30,494 nt of DNA, taken from NCBI GenBank assembly GCA_001969505.1, contig LSSK01000871.1, forward strand, positions 1 through 30,494, in the 5' to 3' direction. The notes below the pieces were generated by a model. That model saw only the letters and a program-made list of their open reading frames with translations. It was not told the origin of the DNA and searched no databases. The DNA comes from Zancudomyces culisetae. Lineage: Eukaryota > Kickxellomycota > Harpellomycetes > Harpellales > Legeriomycetaceae. Both the position numbers and the translations under genes were made by a program. This document shows positions 1 through 10,946 of this stretch, in pieces (positions within the stretch are counted from its first letter, which is position 1; the number at the start of each line of letters is the position of its first letter).

Positions 1-153
1 ATTTATACTCAACCCAAAAACACCGCTTACAGTTAATTCTACAATGTAGTAATCAATAAAATGGAATTTATATAATAAATTAATACTAAGTACACACAAA
101 AGAGAAAAAACTATAAATAAAGCCAGCGATGATAAACCTTTGAAAATAAAAGG

Positions 154-1869
154 CTAAAATGCAGGAGTATAAAGAATACTTTGACTAGGGAATACTGAAG
201 ACATTCTGTTCTTAGGTGCTAAAGAGCAAATTAAAGAAGAAGAGAGCTCTCTAGCATTATCAGAAGACGATATGGTAGGGTTAGGTAAATGGGTGGAAGA
301 GGCAGTTGATAAGCCAACAGTTGCCCCCCTACCAAGCGAACTGGATGAGGATTGTTCTTGAGAGGAATAGAGCGATCGGCTGGAAGATAGTTTGTGGATG
401 GGGCGTAAAAAAGCAGCCGTTTCTTGGTTATGCTCGTTTTGTGCAGTAGGATCAAGTGGTGTATTATTGTTGCTAGTGGTAGTGGTACTAGTATTATTTG
501 TGTTCTGTGTCTGCATATCCTGTTGTTGTTGTTGTTGTTGATTTTCTAAAGATTCTGTGACACCTGTTGAGGCATGATCGATAGTTTGAGCACGATCTCT
601 GCCACTACTATTATTACCTGTTAGGCTGACATTATCGCTACTGTTATTTGAAACGCGAATTCGAGCGTACAGACTGTTTTCATTAACACGGTGTAAGGCG
701 TTCAATACAATTTCACGCCGTGTAATCCGGGTGGATGTCTTTTCTCTTTCAAGTTCTAGAGTTTGAAGAAGAGTTGGCCTGATGTCGTCTAATATGTAAG
801 CAAGATGGGAAGTATTTCCATTTTAGTTACTTTTTTCTAGGAGAATATGAATTTATACAGCTGATGCTCACTTGACATTGTATTATGTAAAACTTGATAA
901 TGACTTACCACATGTGACTTTTTTCTTGTGCTCTGGCTCAACATTATAGGACTTTGTTCTCAAGTGCATTTTTGCCTTGCTTAGTCTCGATGTTAGGAGA
1001 TTTTTGGACTGTTTTTTGGTATCCATCATTACAGGTACAGGCTTGTATGTAATCGTTAATACTTCACTAACACAAAAAGGGCATCTAAATTTACAAGTAA
1101 TGTAAAATCTTGATTATAACGGTCAATTCGAATAGCTGGCACCCGACCAAGAACTTGAAAAAAGAAAAAGAAAAAGAAAATCAACTTACAGTACAGGTTC
1201 CAAATGTTTTTCTGTGCGTTTAAATTGTACAAAACAATCGGTACATATCGGTTTGTTACAACATATAGTGTAATTAACATTTCTTGGATAGTACAGCAAG
1301 CAAATGGGACACTCAACATCCCTCCTAAAAATACTGCTCAACTTGTCATAATACACACCATCCTCCTGGTCTCTGCTTGTATTCTTCGCATGGTTGTTAT
1401 TAGCAAACACCTCTTTAGCCTCTTCGTCTGCTTTCTCTCGGGGGTTTTCTGCGAGTTCGGGCTTTCCTATAAAAACTTCATCAAAAGACGAGATACTGTG
1501 TCTAAATTTTCTTATAAACGTCTTTTTCACCGATTTTCCCCTTGTCAAACCCCTCCGCCTTGTCTTGCCATCACCACCTTCTGTCCCCTCCATAGTATCT
1601 ACTCTCTTAATATCTCTATCCGCTTTGTTCTCTACAACTCCAGTACCAATATCTTGTCTCATCCCACGAATTACTTTTTCTATATCCTCCCTGTCTATTT
1701 CTTCTATATCATCGGCGCCTTTATAAAACGGCGCCAGCTTGCGTTCCATTATTAGTTTAGTGACCACTTTTACGTCAAAGTCATCGTTCTCTTTTGGGTA
1801 AACACCTGTTGGTTCTAAATATCCACCGTCAAACATGGCGGCACCGCCTTTACCATTCGCATTTCCCAT
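154..1869 (-). CDS. SIP5: Sip5-like RING-type zinc protein, 3 exons
   Basis: Exons in sense order are 1869-1190, 1084-909 and 788-154, with introns of 105 bp (1189-1085) and 120 bp (908-789). Spliced length is 1491 nt, giving 496 residues, and both junctions keep frame (phases 2 and 1). The start is MGNANGK, a possible N-myristoylation context. The early segment GGYLEPTGVY followed by RKLAPFYKG matches the Sip5 N-terminal signature. A RING-like zinc module has C187, C190, C203/C204, C209 and C212 in exon 1; its last CPFC pair (C228, C231) lies just after the first splice, followed by TITYKPVPV, which matches the Sip5 family. Exon 3 begins with DDIRPTLLQTLELEREK, the conserved C-terminal block, and then becomes Ser/Asn/Thr-rich with a seven-Gln run (about residues 369-375). 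In S. cerevisiae, Sip5 interacts with the Snf1 kinase and the Reg1/Glc7 phosphatase; the role here is inferred from family. The start ATG and exon structure are well supported; expression is not testable here. Confidence 0.93.
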
Positions 1870-4066
1870 TCTTGAAATCTCTTATACACTACTTTGTCTT
1901 GCGTTTAAACAAACTTATTTGAGGCCAACTCTTTTTTACGTGTCGTTTTTTCAAAACCAAAAAAAAATGCGGATAGCTAGTTTATAAACCTGGTTAAGAG
2001 ATAACCAATTCTTTTCACTTCCCCCTTTTTATCTTATTTTTACTTTTGTTACTGCTGAGACTTTACAACAGGATCCCAAGAAATGTGCAAACTAAAATAA
2101 AGATATGCAGGTACAAAAATAGTTATTGGGGTTTTTTACACAGGCCTCCCTCCTTCCCTTCATCTTCATACATTTTACCTAATTTGGGTCAATTTATTAC
2201 CGAAAAATAAAGTCATGTTTTTTCTTTTACTTTCCCATTGCCTGCTCCAAGTATTGTGATAACGTGCTAATTTCAGCCTTTTAGGCGTTATCAAGTGGTT
2301 TATCCAATGGAATTATCAAATGCTTTTTTTAGAGTCTGAAGTTTTTTTCTATTTTTTTTTAGTGACTTAAAATTTCTGGATTTTTTTATTTAAAAGCAAA
2401 TCATCATCATGACTTGTTCTAAACACGTAAATTCAAACCAATTTAACTTGTTTGAGGTTTTGCATTTTTTTTCTCTCTTCTTCCCTAACCCATTTTTCTC
2501 GCTTACCCTTTTCCGCTCCTCCCCCAAATTAACAATTATTGCAAAATAAATTAACGAAAAGGGAAAATCGGGCTTCTAACAACGAAAATATACAAAATAG
2601 TGAACATCAAAAAAAAAAACAAACTAAAAAGGGTAACTAGAACTGTGAAAACATGTTTAAACAACAGGAGCATTTGACGCTGATTGGCTTTATATTTTGC
2701 ATTTCCGGCAAGTTTGAAAAAATAAAAATAAAAAAAGACAAATATTTTTGTAGTTTACTTTTGGTTCCAACAACATATGTTGGTTGAAACAAATAAGAGC
2801 CTATAGTTAACAGAAGGTGTTTAGTTGCATCATCCCACCACGACACCATTGGCTGATCTTTTAGTTAAAGGTATACCTTCTTATCCCTGAAAAGGAGGGC
2901 AGGTTTAAGATTGATCAACTGTGTACAGATCACAAAGCAAAACTTCAAGCAACTCAAGCAATAATAGAATAGAACCTGTATCTGTTAACTATGGGTAGCT
3001 GAACATTTTTACACCAAGGCTGGCTTGTACCTTTTTTTTTTTTCATATTGATGTTCAGACTAGCTTGTATGTTTTGTGGCTGTATTCTGGAAGTTATAAA
3101 TATAAAAACAATTAAATGAAAAACCCATTTTATACACCACAAGTTGATATGCATTGAAATGATTAGCAAGGACCTATTACTGGTAGAGCTACATACACAC
3201 ACACACTCTCTTCCTCTCAAAAAAAAAATATGCAAGAGTTGGAGAATTAGTGGAGTGAGAGCAATAAAAAAGCCACAACAGATGCATTTCTGTTACTGTA
3301 AGAAGTGGACAATCTTGTAATACGAATTAATGACACGCATCTGCTAGGCTGCAACTGACTAAATTCAGCTACAACATTACCCAGTATGATTTACAAACCA
3401 TGAGCGTACTCCTTCTCCAAGAATACGGCAAATGAGTCTAGCAAACCAATTTACCTACCTATGACAGCTTTTGAATTACTATTATTAGAGGGAATTTCAT
3501 GTGCAGTTTGAGTTTACAGCCAAAATAAAATGGATTTTCGCCATATTATTTATTTATTGTTTGCCACAGAGAATGAGTTTTATTTTATGATGGCTAAATT
3601 TTTCATGCTAATTCTTCTTTGCAACAACCAAAAAAATTTTTTTTTTCTTGGACATTTCCAATTACAGACTTTCTTGAATGCTTGGTCATTAATTTCTCTA
3701 TTAGTTTTTATAACCAAATGAGAGGAAAAAAGAATTATACCATAAATTGATACTGTAGGATTCTTCATTATACACATAGTTCCAAAGACCACTATTGCCC
3801 ATTTTGAAATTACCAATGTACTGTTATTATTATTATTATTTGGTTTTACTCTTTAAAAGGATATTCGAATATTTAAATACTATTTTAAAGAGCAGAGTTT
3901 CATAAATCCAAAAACCTCGAACTAGTTCAGTCTATTCTTCCCCCACTCTCCTTTTTTTTTGTCTCTCTCTCAATTTAATGCCTTTACTACAATTCCAATT
4001 GGTAAATAATTAAAATATTAAAAAAAATACAAAACAGTAATATATTACGTCTCAACACACTACTTA

Positions 4067-4132
4067 CAAACCCAAACCCAAATCCAGACTCAAACCCAAA
4101 CCTAGACCCAAATCCAAATCCAAATCCAAACA
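4067..4132. repeat. Degenerate CCAAAY hexamer tract, 11 units
   Basis: Eleven contiguous 6-bp units, mostly CAAACC or CAAATC, with variants CAGACT and TAGACC. The complementary strand is TTTGG-rich and carries a GG about every six bases, so it resembles an interstitial telomere-like array or a weak two-tetrad G-quadruplex former. It lies about 470 bp beyond the CDC37 stop. Confidence 0.85.
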
Positions 4133-4464
4133 TCCAATCCTAATACCCCCCTTATGTTTCTCATTACTAATCTTTTCCTTTTTTTTTCCAAAATACCACA
4201 CCACCCACTTCCACCAAAGATATTAATATAAGGTGTAGTCAAAACATGTATCAAAAAAGGTCACATAAATAATAACCTACTACATATATTTATTACAAAC
4301 ACTAAATATATTGAACATGGTAGAATAGGTAAGGAGAAAGAAAAAAAAGGGGGGGGATCCACTTGGTTCTTTCCTCCCATTACTCGTTTGTAACAAAGCT
4401 AAATCAGCTTTATTTTTTTTAAAAAAAAAACAAAAAAAACAAAAAAAACAAAAGAAAAACAAGC

Positions 4465-4504
4465 GTATACATATACATATACATATGCATATACATATGC
4501 ATAC
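4465..4504. repeat. ATATRC hexamer microsatellite
   Basis: About 6.7 copies of ATATAC or ATATGC. This makes an alternating purine-pyrimidine tract, preceded by interrupted A runs. It lies roughly 100 bp downstream of the CDC37 stop. Confidence 0.85.
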
Positions 4505-4602
4505 TTGTATATGAAGGATGATGAGAAAATATAATGAGAATAAAAATAAAACTTGTAAGCAAAGATACATATAAAAAAAAGAGAATAGCTTACTAAAGCA
4601 TA

Positions 4603-6306
4603 CTATACCAAAATTTCCTCATCTATAACCAAGAACCCACCCTCACCACAAATGGCCAGAACATCTTCTGCCTGTTTTCCCGACATTGTCGCAAGAGATT
4701 TATTAATCTCATCAATCGTACCAACTCTTAGCGCCTGTTGGAAACCCTCAGGCAAGGACTTGTACAATTTATATTGCTCAGCCTGTTCCTCAACATTTTC
4801 ATCTGGAATAAAAATGCGGATCTGGTTATCTGGATTATCTGTTTGAAGCTGGATACTCTCAACCACATCCTCCTCCGCCTGTTCGGCTTGAATCACTTTA
4901 CATCGCTCAGTTATATGGTTGTATTTTTGCTCCAAATCTCCATAAAACAAATTGTGCGCAGGAGATCCAGCTTGTTCAACCTTGGAAAAGAACACCTTGG
5001 TTCCATACGAACCCATCTTCAAGATATATGTTATTATAAGAGCCTGCTTAACATACTGTTTAGCCAGAGAATGTTTCCCTTCCATTTGCAGCTGAAAAGC
5101 ATGCGCAAATATCTGGTCAGAGTTCTTTTCGTTTATTATCTGGATGTTACTGAGTATGAAATCTTGTGATTGACTCATAGTTTTGAGCTCTGCAAATTTT
5201 TTATTGATTGCTGAGAGCTCGAGAATCTCCTCTTCGTCTTCTGGCTCGTTTTTGATAATTTCCACATTTTCCTTGGTGCTTTTCTTGATTTCATCTTGAG
5301 CCTGTTTTTTGCTCGTCGATGTCTATTATATTATTATTATTATCGATATAATAAGTTAACCAAACCAAATTATAATTATAAAACAAAGTTAGATGTACAA
5401 AAAAAAACCCCCCCACACAGCATTCAAAAAATAAACAAAACTGTACAACACAAATGTCAAATATAATTCTTGGTATAATTAACTTTACCTCACTAATTTC
5501 AAGAACATGTGGATTTAGTACTTCTACTGTTTTTGTTTTTACTGTCTTTTTTTCCTTGTCGCTTTTAGTAATAATCTATTTGAATAAAAAGAATTAGTTT
5601 TCTTCTGTTTCTTTTTCTTCTTCTTTCACCCCTTTGCTTCTTGGCTTTAACAGTTTTTAAAAAAAAAGTTTTTTCAAGAATAACAATAATATGATATACA
5701 AATATAATAAAATCGTTTTACCGTCTTTGAAAATCCTTCCTTTGATACATCATCGGCAGAAATATGAAGTCTCTGTTCTTTTTGTATAGATTCGATCCGT
5801 TTATTCGCCTCGCTTTCCCGGTTCTTGAGGTTTTCCAAGTGTTTTGCAAAGAGTTTTACAGTTTCTGCCTGTTTTTCCGAAATCTCCGCACGCGCCTTAC
5901 CACTGGCCACAAGTTCTTCCTGAACCCGGAGAATCAATCCATCCATCATCTCATCAACAGTCGGCACAGCGGGTGGGATTCCACGTTTGGCCTCATCTTC
6001 GCGCCGCTTCAGAAACTTGGTCTGTCTCTCGATCACGGCCATCCAGTCTAACAGTCGATCGGAGAATTCCTGGGTGGTTTCGGCTTCAATCCCAGCCCTG
6101 AGAGCTGATATCTGCGCCATAAGATCCCGGTTCAGCTTGATTTCGGTCTGTAGATTGTTGATTTCGGCAGCTCTGTTCTCACGATCTTGCCGGATTTTCT
6201 GTTGTCGCAACCGGATAAAAGTTCCCTTTTCGATGTTTGGATGGATTTCGACATCTGAATCATCAGATATTTCCAAATTATCCCATTTTGAATAGTCCAG
6301 CACCAT
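4603..6306 (-). CDS. CDC37: Cdc37 Hsp90 co-chaperone, 3 exons
   Basis: Exons in sense order are 6306-5722 (585 nt), 5575-5489 (87 nt) and 5322-4603 (720 nt). Introns are 5721-5576 (146 bp) and 5488-5323 (166 bp); both junctions are phase 0, giving 463 residues, close to the family's usual 450-510. The start MVLDYSKWDNLEISDDSD is the near-invariant Cdc37 N-terminus. Ser14 and Ser17 sit in the acidic SDDSD context known as the CK2 sites that activate Cdc37 for kinase clients. The next segment, NIEKGTFIRLRQQKI, is the conserved kinase-recognition region. Exon 2 encodes a Lys/Thr-rich linker. Exon 3 carries the Hsp90-binding middle domain (FAHAFQLQMEGKHSLAKQY) and the C-terminal helical domain. 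Cdc37 delivers protein kinases to Hsp90 in the cytosol. Cutting at Lys/Gln-rich linkers means the two outer exons correspond roughly to the client-binding and Hsp90-binding halves. Confidence 0.96.
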
Positions 6307-6959
6307 TTTCCGTTCACTGTATGTTCTTGTTTATTTTTTATTTACCTTTTATACTATTTATGAAGAAGGAAAAAAGTTGTAATAACAATTGTACAACAAA
6401 ATAGCTTTAATTTTTTTGCTAATTTATACTGTTATTTATATTTAAATTTGTATTCGTATTCGTATTTGTATTTGCCATTAGCATTGGCATTAACATTAGC
6501 ATTAAGCATTAAAAATGTTTAGTAAAATTATGCTATTTATGGAATGCAAGCAGATTCGCAAGATTACAACGATGATGTACACGTATTTGTAAATGATAAA
6601 ACAAACTGAACAAAATATCTGTACACTTGATGATAGGTGTTTGATAGTTATTAGTATTAATGTTATTTTAAATTGATTCTAGTAACAAAATAAAGGGGTG
6701 AGGGGGTGAATGGGATAATAATAAAGCTAAATATAAACAAACAAATAAAGTAATCCTCGTAATAAAAATGGTATAAATTCCTAAAGGGAAAAGGATGAGA
6801 TGTGATTAACAGGTGATAATGTGTATATGTAGTTTTGCAATATAAGGTTAAGCGTTAGTGTTTAGAATTTACAAACGGCATAAAGGGAGATAAAGGTGAG
6901 GGAAAGGGGGGGGAAGGGGGGGGTTTGAATTGTTTATGGTTTTATGATATAAATAAAAA
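6307..6959. promoter_or_regulatory. Spacer: CDC37 upstream region and RhoGAP 3' end
   Basis: CDC37 reads away from this 653-bp spacer and the RhoGAP gene ends in it, so it holds the CDC37 promoter and the RhoGAP terminator region. It is AT-rich. Two abutting hexamer tracts lie at about 6447-6510, and a G-run stretch sits at about 6898-6925. No RNA gene or ORF with a recognisable product is visible. Confidence 0.6.
6447..6510. repeat. Two abutting hexamer tracts, TTYGTA then RCATTA
   Basis: Units TTTGTA, TTCGTA, TTCGTA, TTTGTA run directly into about five units of the GCATTA/ACATTA type. Both arrays use a 6-bp period but different sequences. They lie about 140-200 bp upstream of the CDC37 start. 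Confidence 0.8.
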
Positions 6960-9900
6960 TTATGGGTTGAGACCAAGTTGGGCGATTTCAGGAAATTCGA
7001 CAGGATTTTTAGCAAGGAAATTGCTGGGAAGGGAGTACTTTTTGGTGTTTATGGTCTTGCTTTTTCGTTTTTTGGAAAAGCTGGCAGATTGGGAGTGTAG
7101 GGAGGAACGGTCAGAAGGAACAACAAAATTGTTGATTGAAAGGTCAACGTGAGTGTCAGATGATAAAGCGGCAGGGGAAGGGTTGGTGGAGTTAGAAGAA
7201 TGAACAAAATTTGATAGAGAGGTAAAAGTTGGAGATTCAGGGTCGGGTGATGGTACAGGGGAGGGCTGGAGAGGATGGAAAGTAGAAAGGGATTTGGAGG
7301 GTTGATTGGTGGGAAACAAGTCTGGTAGCTGGGACGAAGACATTCCAGAGACATAAGAGTGACATTTAGGAGTGGATCGAGATGGAGAAAGAGAAAGAGA
7401 AAGGGAGGTAGAAATGATAAGCTGGCTATTTCTTTCGGGAGAGTTGTAAAGAGGAGAATGAGAAGCGACAGATCTGCGGAGAAGAGTAGAATCAATATTT
7501 TGAATAGCGCCTCTGGCATCAGCCAAAGAAAGCTGGACAGGAGAGGAGCAGTTGTTGGCAAGGGGAGCTGGGGCGGAGATGAGGTTTTCTGAACGGCGCT
7601 TAAGTTGAGTACGGAGCCCAGCGTTTAGAGCCGAGCTTAGAGTATTTGCAGAAGGATGCTCAACGACTGCACTTCTTGGAGAAAAGTTGAAGGAAATGTA
7701 GTTGTTGTCCTGAGGGTCGGCGCCTGGGAGAGCAGCGTTGGAGGGACTGGGAGTCTTTGTGGCCAACGACTTGAGTTCGTCAGAGTGGAATGAGTGGCTG
7801 CGGAGAACATCAATCCACGACGGATCGGCATCGGCTAGCCACTGCTTGAGCGAGACAGCTTCTTGGTATGAGGCGACCAGCTTCAGCTCCAGCACCTTTT
7901 CCAAGAAATCGAGACATCCAGGATCGGCTTTGATAGTTGGGGTGGTTTTGGGGTCGAGAATGCGGTCTTTGTTCCGCATTAAAAACGTGGCACGCTGTGA
8001 AGCAGTGAATGGGATGTGAGTTTGCAAAGATTCAGGTGGTTTTGGAGGGAAAACGACATCCGTGTGCAGCACTAGAGTGTATAGGATGCGGGTGGAAATG
8101 CGAAGAGTAGCGCAGAAAATGAGGGTAAGGTTGGAAAGAGTCATTTTGTTTATTTTTGAGTAGAAGTTGACCCGAGCCAAGTGTCTAGAGATCCACTCCA
8201 GCAGAGCATAGTTGGCAGGAGGAAGCCGTGCCATAAGTTTGGCTAGCTCGACTCGCCACTCGCTTCTGGTTTTGATAAACGAATAATCAGCTGCAGGAAG
8301 CTCGGAACAGGCTGGAGATGGCGAGGCTGGGTTCGCTGCGTTAAGCATTTGTGAGAGTAGTCCAAGCTCTTCAAATTTGGCATTGTGGTGGTTGATCTCG
8401 TTTTCTTCTTTGGTTGTTGCCACAGGATGCGCCTGTTCCAACTGCCGAAACTGTGCAGCCAGTGCATTTGTTAGCAGCGATTCAGGCAAGTCGCGTAGAT
8501 ACATTTTAAACAGCGTCGACACTGTGTTGACATCGCATTTCGCTTTCAACAGGTTGATGTCGCGTCCAAACACAAACATGTTTTTCAGGTTTGTCACTGC
8601 TCTGAATCCTCCAGAAACCCGATGGATTCCTACCTCTTTCAGCCCCACACTCTCCAGCACCTCTATACACCTCACCACCACCGCCGGTAGTGGAACCTTC
8701 GGTAGAAGCATTGATCTCTTCACTGCCTCCTCCAGCGGCCGCCCAAAAACACTCATCGCCGACTCCTCCATTCCTACTCCCCCTGCCGTACTGCCCTCTC
8801 TAATACTGTTTCCTCCGCTGCTACCCTTTTCGCGCTGCTCTCCAAACGACTGCTCGGACACATTGTCGCTTTTGTCTGCTGCTGTTGCCAGCCCTGAATA
8901 GTTCAGTCTATATATTTCTCTATCCGACTCGCTGAACGTCCTTCCCCCGTTTTTCTTCTCAGCTTTTCCTAGCGCAACCAAAAGCTTGTTTGTCCTTTTC
9001 GCCCCGTCCTTGAGCTTCGACGAATTGGATTCCGCACTGCTTGAAAGCACTGACTTGGAATCAACCTGTTTCTCCTGAATCACAATCCGATTCATAATCT
9101 CCCCCTTTTGATACATCGTTGACTCTGTCTTTCTCTGTTTACCTTGAACCCTCTTGTTTTCCTCCATCGTAAATGACCACGCCCTATTCTTACTTATAAC
9201 ATCAAAGATTCCTCCTCCCCAAAACGACGTTGCTCCTCCAGCTTTATCTTTATATCCTTTCGCTCCTTTACCCCTTCCTTCATCGTATATATCATCGTAA
9301 CTCTCTACGTCTATGCTCGTTCCAAAGTCCAATGCATATTCCCATCCTGTCGTGCTTCCATTCTTTTTTATATACTCTTGTAACCTTTCTTCATACTCCT
9401 CAATCAACTCTTTAAACCTTGGTGGTTTTGGCTCTTCCATCATCTCCCCCTCACTTTTTGACTTCGTCGCATCGTTCTCGCTCTTTTCATCTTTGGCTCC
9501 CTCTCCAGTTTCTACCTCTACTGTCTTGTCTGTACTCGCACGCTTCCCATCTTTACCTCGCTCATTATTGAAATATGACTCTACATCTGTCTTTGCCTTC
9601 ATCCCAATTAAAACGTCGTCGCCTATAAAAAACGTATCTGATCGTCCCCGCAAATTTCCCTCCAGTCCTTTTTCTTGCTCTATATTTACTCTGCTATCAA
9701 CTACTTTACTATCTGGCACGCCCACCCCCACTCCCACCTCAACTTTGGTTTCTGATCCTTCTCTGTTTTCCTCAACACCCACTTCCTGAATTTCCTCTAC
9801 TACATCTCCACTATCCTCATCCTTGCTTTCTTTCTGCAAAGTTACATCCTCATCTTTTGTTTCTTTGGTGTCTAACACCACTTCTTCTTCTTCAGACTTC

Positions 9901-10946
9901 ATACCCAACCCTCCCTCTCCTCCTTTTTCTTTTTCTTTTCCTTTTTCTACATCCGAGTCTCTATAAAAGCTATCATCACCCAACCAATCCTCTTCCCCCA
10001 CCATCTTAGCTTCCTTTTTTTGAACAGCTTTGTTATTGATCCTATTTCTCCCAACATACCTCCTGTCAATCTGTGACGGTTTTGAAAGGTTCGGTATTTT
10101 TCGCTTGGTTTTTACCTTTGTCACCATTACGTCCCCTGTTTTCTGTAAGCTTACAGTTGCTTGTGATAACGTTGAATTGTCACGCCAGTCATCCTTCCTC
10201 TTGCCCTCGTTCAGATCAATGAGACTTGAGGCAAAATTCAGGTTCAACCCCTCCAGTCCTTCTAGCATTTTTGCATACTCGCTTTCATTATCTGTTGCTG
10301 CCGACTCGTGTCCAAAGTCTATTTCTGGAATAGGCACATCCAGGAACGCTCTTCTTGGCTCCTCCACATCCACCTGCACCTCCATATCCGCCTCCACATC
10401 CACATCCACATCCACATCCTCTTCTTCTACCTCAGTCCCTAAATGAACGCTCGATTCGTTTGCATCCTTTTGTTCATAAGTGGTTTTTACATTACTCTCG
10501 TGTAATTTTTTGAATTGATCCTCCGATTCTCCCATATTCTCTTTGCTTTTGTACTGTTTGTCTCGCCACTTATATCCCCTAAACAATGCCTTTGTAATTG
10601 CTTTTCCCGCCTTCAGCCCAACACTTTTCGTCTTATTTTTACTACTCTTATCTCCTACCTTTTCCTTTTCCCTGCTCCACTCTCTACTATTACCAAGCCT
10701 CTCCCAGCTTTTTCTTGTTAAAACATTCCTACTTTTACCACTTTGGCTGCTCCTATCATTCCCCGTTGTTTCTATACTTTCATTACACTTTATGCTTTCT
10801 GCTCCATTACTTAAAAATACATTTGACTTGGTTATAGGATCTGTACCGGCTACTGACACTACAGCCTTGTTCACTTCCATTTCGTATACAGTATTATCTT
10901 CTTTTCCAGACATTTCGATTCTATCTTTACTTTTTATACTCAACAT
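6960..10946 (-). CDS. Large RhoGAP-domain protein, Bem3-like catalytic core
   Basis: A single uninterrupted frame of 1328 residues from an ATG at 10946. Residues about 734-965 form a RhoGAP domain that opens with FGRPLEEAV. The arginine finger is Arg776 in GIHRVSG, and the helix LFKMYLRDLPESLL supplies Lys814 and Arg818, so the catalytic set looks complete. The core most resembles the Bem3 class, but I see no PX or PH domain. There is an insertion of roughly 50 residues within the domain after AAQFRQLEQAH. The N-terminal 730 residues are low-complexity and charged (Lys/Glu/Gly-rich), with an Asp-Val/Glu-Val repeat near residues 172-196. The C-terminal tail is Ser/Pro-rich. The expected role is to stimulate GTP hydrolysis by a Rho-family GTPase (Cdc42 or Rho) at sites of polarity; the substrate is not deducible. 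No intron is needed. A 4.6-kb gene-free region lies upstream. Confidence 0.9.
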   Translation of the reverse strand: MLSIKSKDRIEMSGKEDNTVYEMEVNKAVVSVAGTDPITKSNVFLSNGAESIKCNESIETTGNDRSSQSGKSRNVLTRKSWERLGNSREWSREKEKVGDKSSKNKTKSVGLKAGKAITKALFRGYKWRDKQYKSKENMGESEDQFKKLHESNVKTTYEQKDANESSVHLGTEVEEEDVDVDVDVEADMEVQVDVEEPRRAFLDVPIPEIDFGHESAATDNESEYAKMLEGLEGLNLNFASSLIDLNEGKRKDDWRDNSTLSQATVSLQKTGDVMVTKVKTKRKIPNLSKPSQIDRRYVGRNRINNKAVQKKEAKMVGEEDWLGDDSFYRDSDVEKGKEKEKGGEGGLGMKSEEEEVVLDTKETKDEDVTLQKESKDEDSGDVVEEIQEVGVEENREGSETKVEVGVGVGVPDSKVVDSRVNIEQEKGLEGNLRGRSDTFFIGDDVLIGMKAKTDVESYFNNERGKDGKRASTDKTVEVETGEGAKDEKSENDATKSKSEGEMMEEPKPPRFKELIEEYEERLQEYIKKNGSTTGWEYALDFGTSIDVESYDDIYDEGRGKGAKGYKDKAGGATSFWGGGIFDVISKNRAWSFTMEENKRVQGKQRKTESTMYQKGEIMNRIVIQEKQVDSKSVLSSSAESNSSKLKDGAKRTNKLLVALGKAEKKNGGRTFSESDREIYRLNYSGLATAADKSDNVSEQSFGEQREKGSSGGNSIREGSTAGGVGMEESAMSVFGRPLEEAVKRSMLLPKVPLPAVVVRCIEVLESVGLKEVGIHRVSGGFRAVTNLKNMFVFGRDINLLKAKCDVNTVSTLFKMYLRDLPESLLTNALAAQFRQLEQAHPVATTKEENEINHHNAKFEELGLLSQMLNAANPASPSPACSELPAADYSFIKTRSEWRVELAKLMARLPPANYALLEWISRHLARVNFYSKINKMTLSNLTLIFCATLRISTRILYTLVLHTDVVFPPKPPESLQTHIPFTASQRATFLMRNKDRILDPKTTPTIKADPGCLDFLEKVLELKLVASYQEAVSLKQWLADADPSWIDVLRSHSFHSDELKSLATKTPSPSNAALPGADPQDNNYISFNFSPRSAVVEHPSANTLSSALNAGLRTQLKRRSENLISAPAPLANNCSSPVQLSLADARGAIQNIDSTLLRRSVASHSPLYNSPERNSQLIISTSLSLSLSPSRSTPKCHSYVSGMSSSQLPDLFPTNQPSKSLSTFHPLQPSPVPSPDPESPTFTSLSNFVHSSNSTNPSPAALSSDTHVDLSINNFVVPSDRSSLHSQSASFSKKRKSKTINTKKYSLPSNFLAKNPVEFPEIAQLGLNP

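Larger units (their letters stand above)
1870..4602. other. Intergenic, 2.7 kb, no gene recognised
   Basis: This spacer lies between the SIP5 start and the CDC37 stop, both on the minus strand, so the side nearest 1870 should hold the SIP5 promoter. It is AT-rich with many A and T runs. The only structured parts I see are a short ATT run near 3822-3841, a CCAAAY hexamer tract at 4067-4132 and an ATATRC tract at 4465-4504. The open frames here have no recognisable domain. The stretch 2840-3500 is less AT-rich than its surroundings but shows no family signature in any frame I read. Confidence 0.6.

Noticed and set aside
1056-1319. Minus-strand ORF over SIP5 intron 1
   Set aside because: It reads through the intron in another frame; the correct frame restores CPFCVSEV after splicing.
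4603-5265. CDC37 C-terminal part as a separate gene starting at 5265
   Set aside because: The codon there is GTG, the frame extends upstream to a TAG acceptor, and the N-terminal half of Cdc37 lies just upstream on the same strand.
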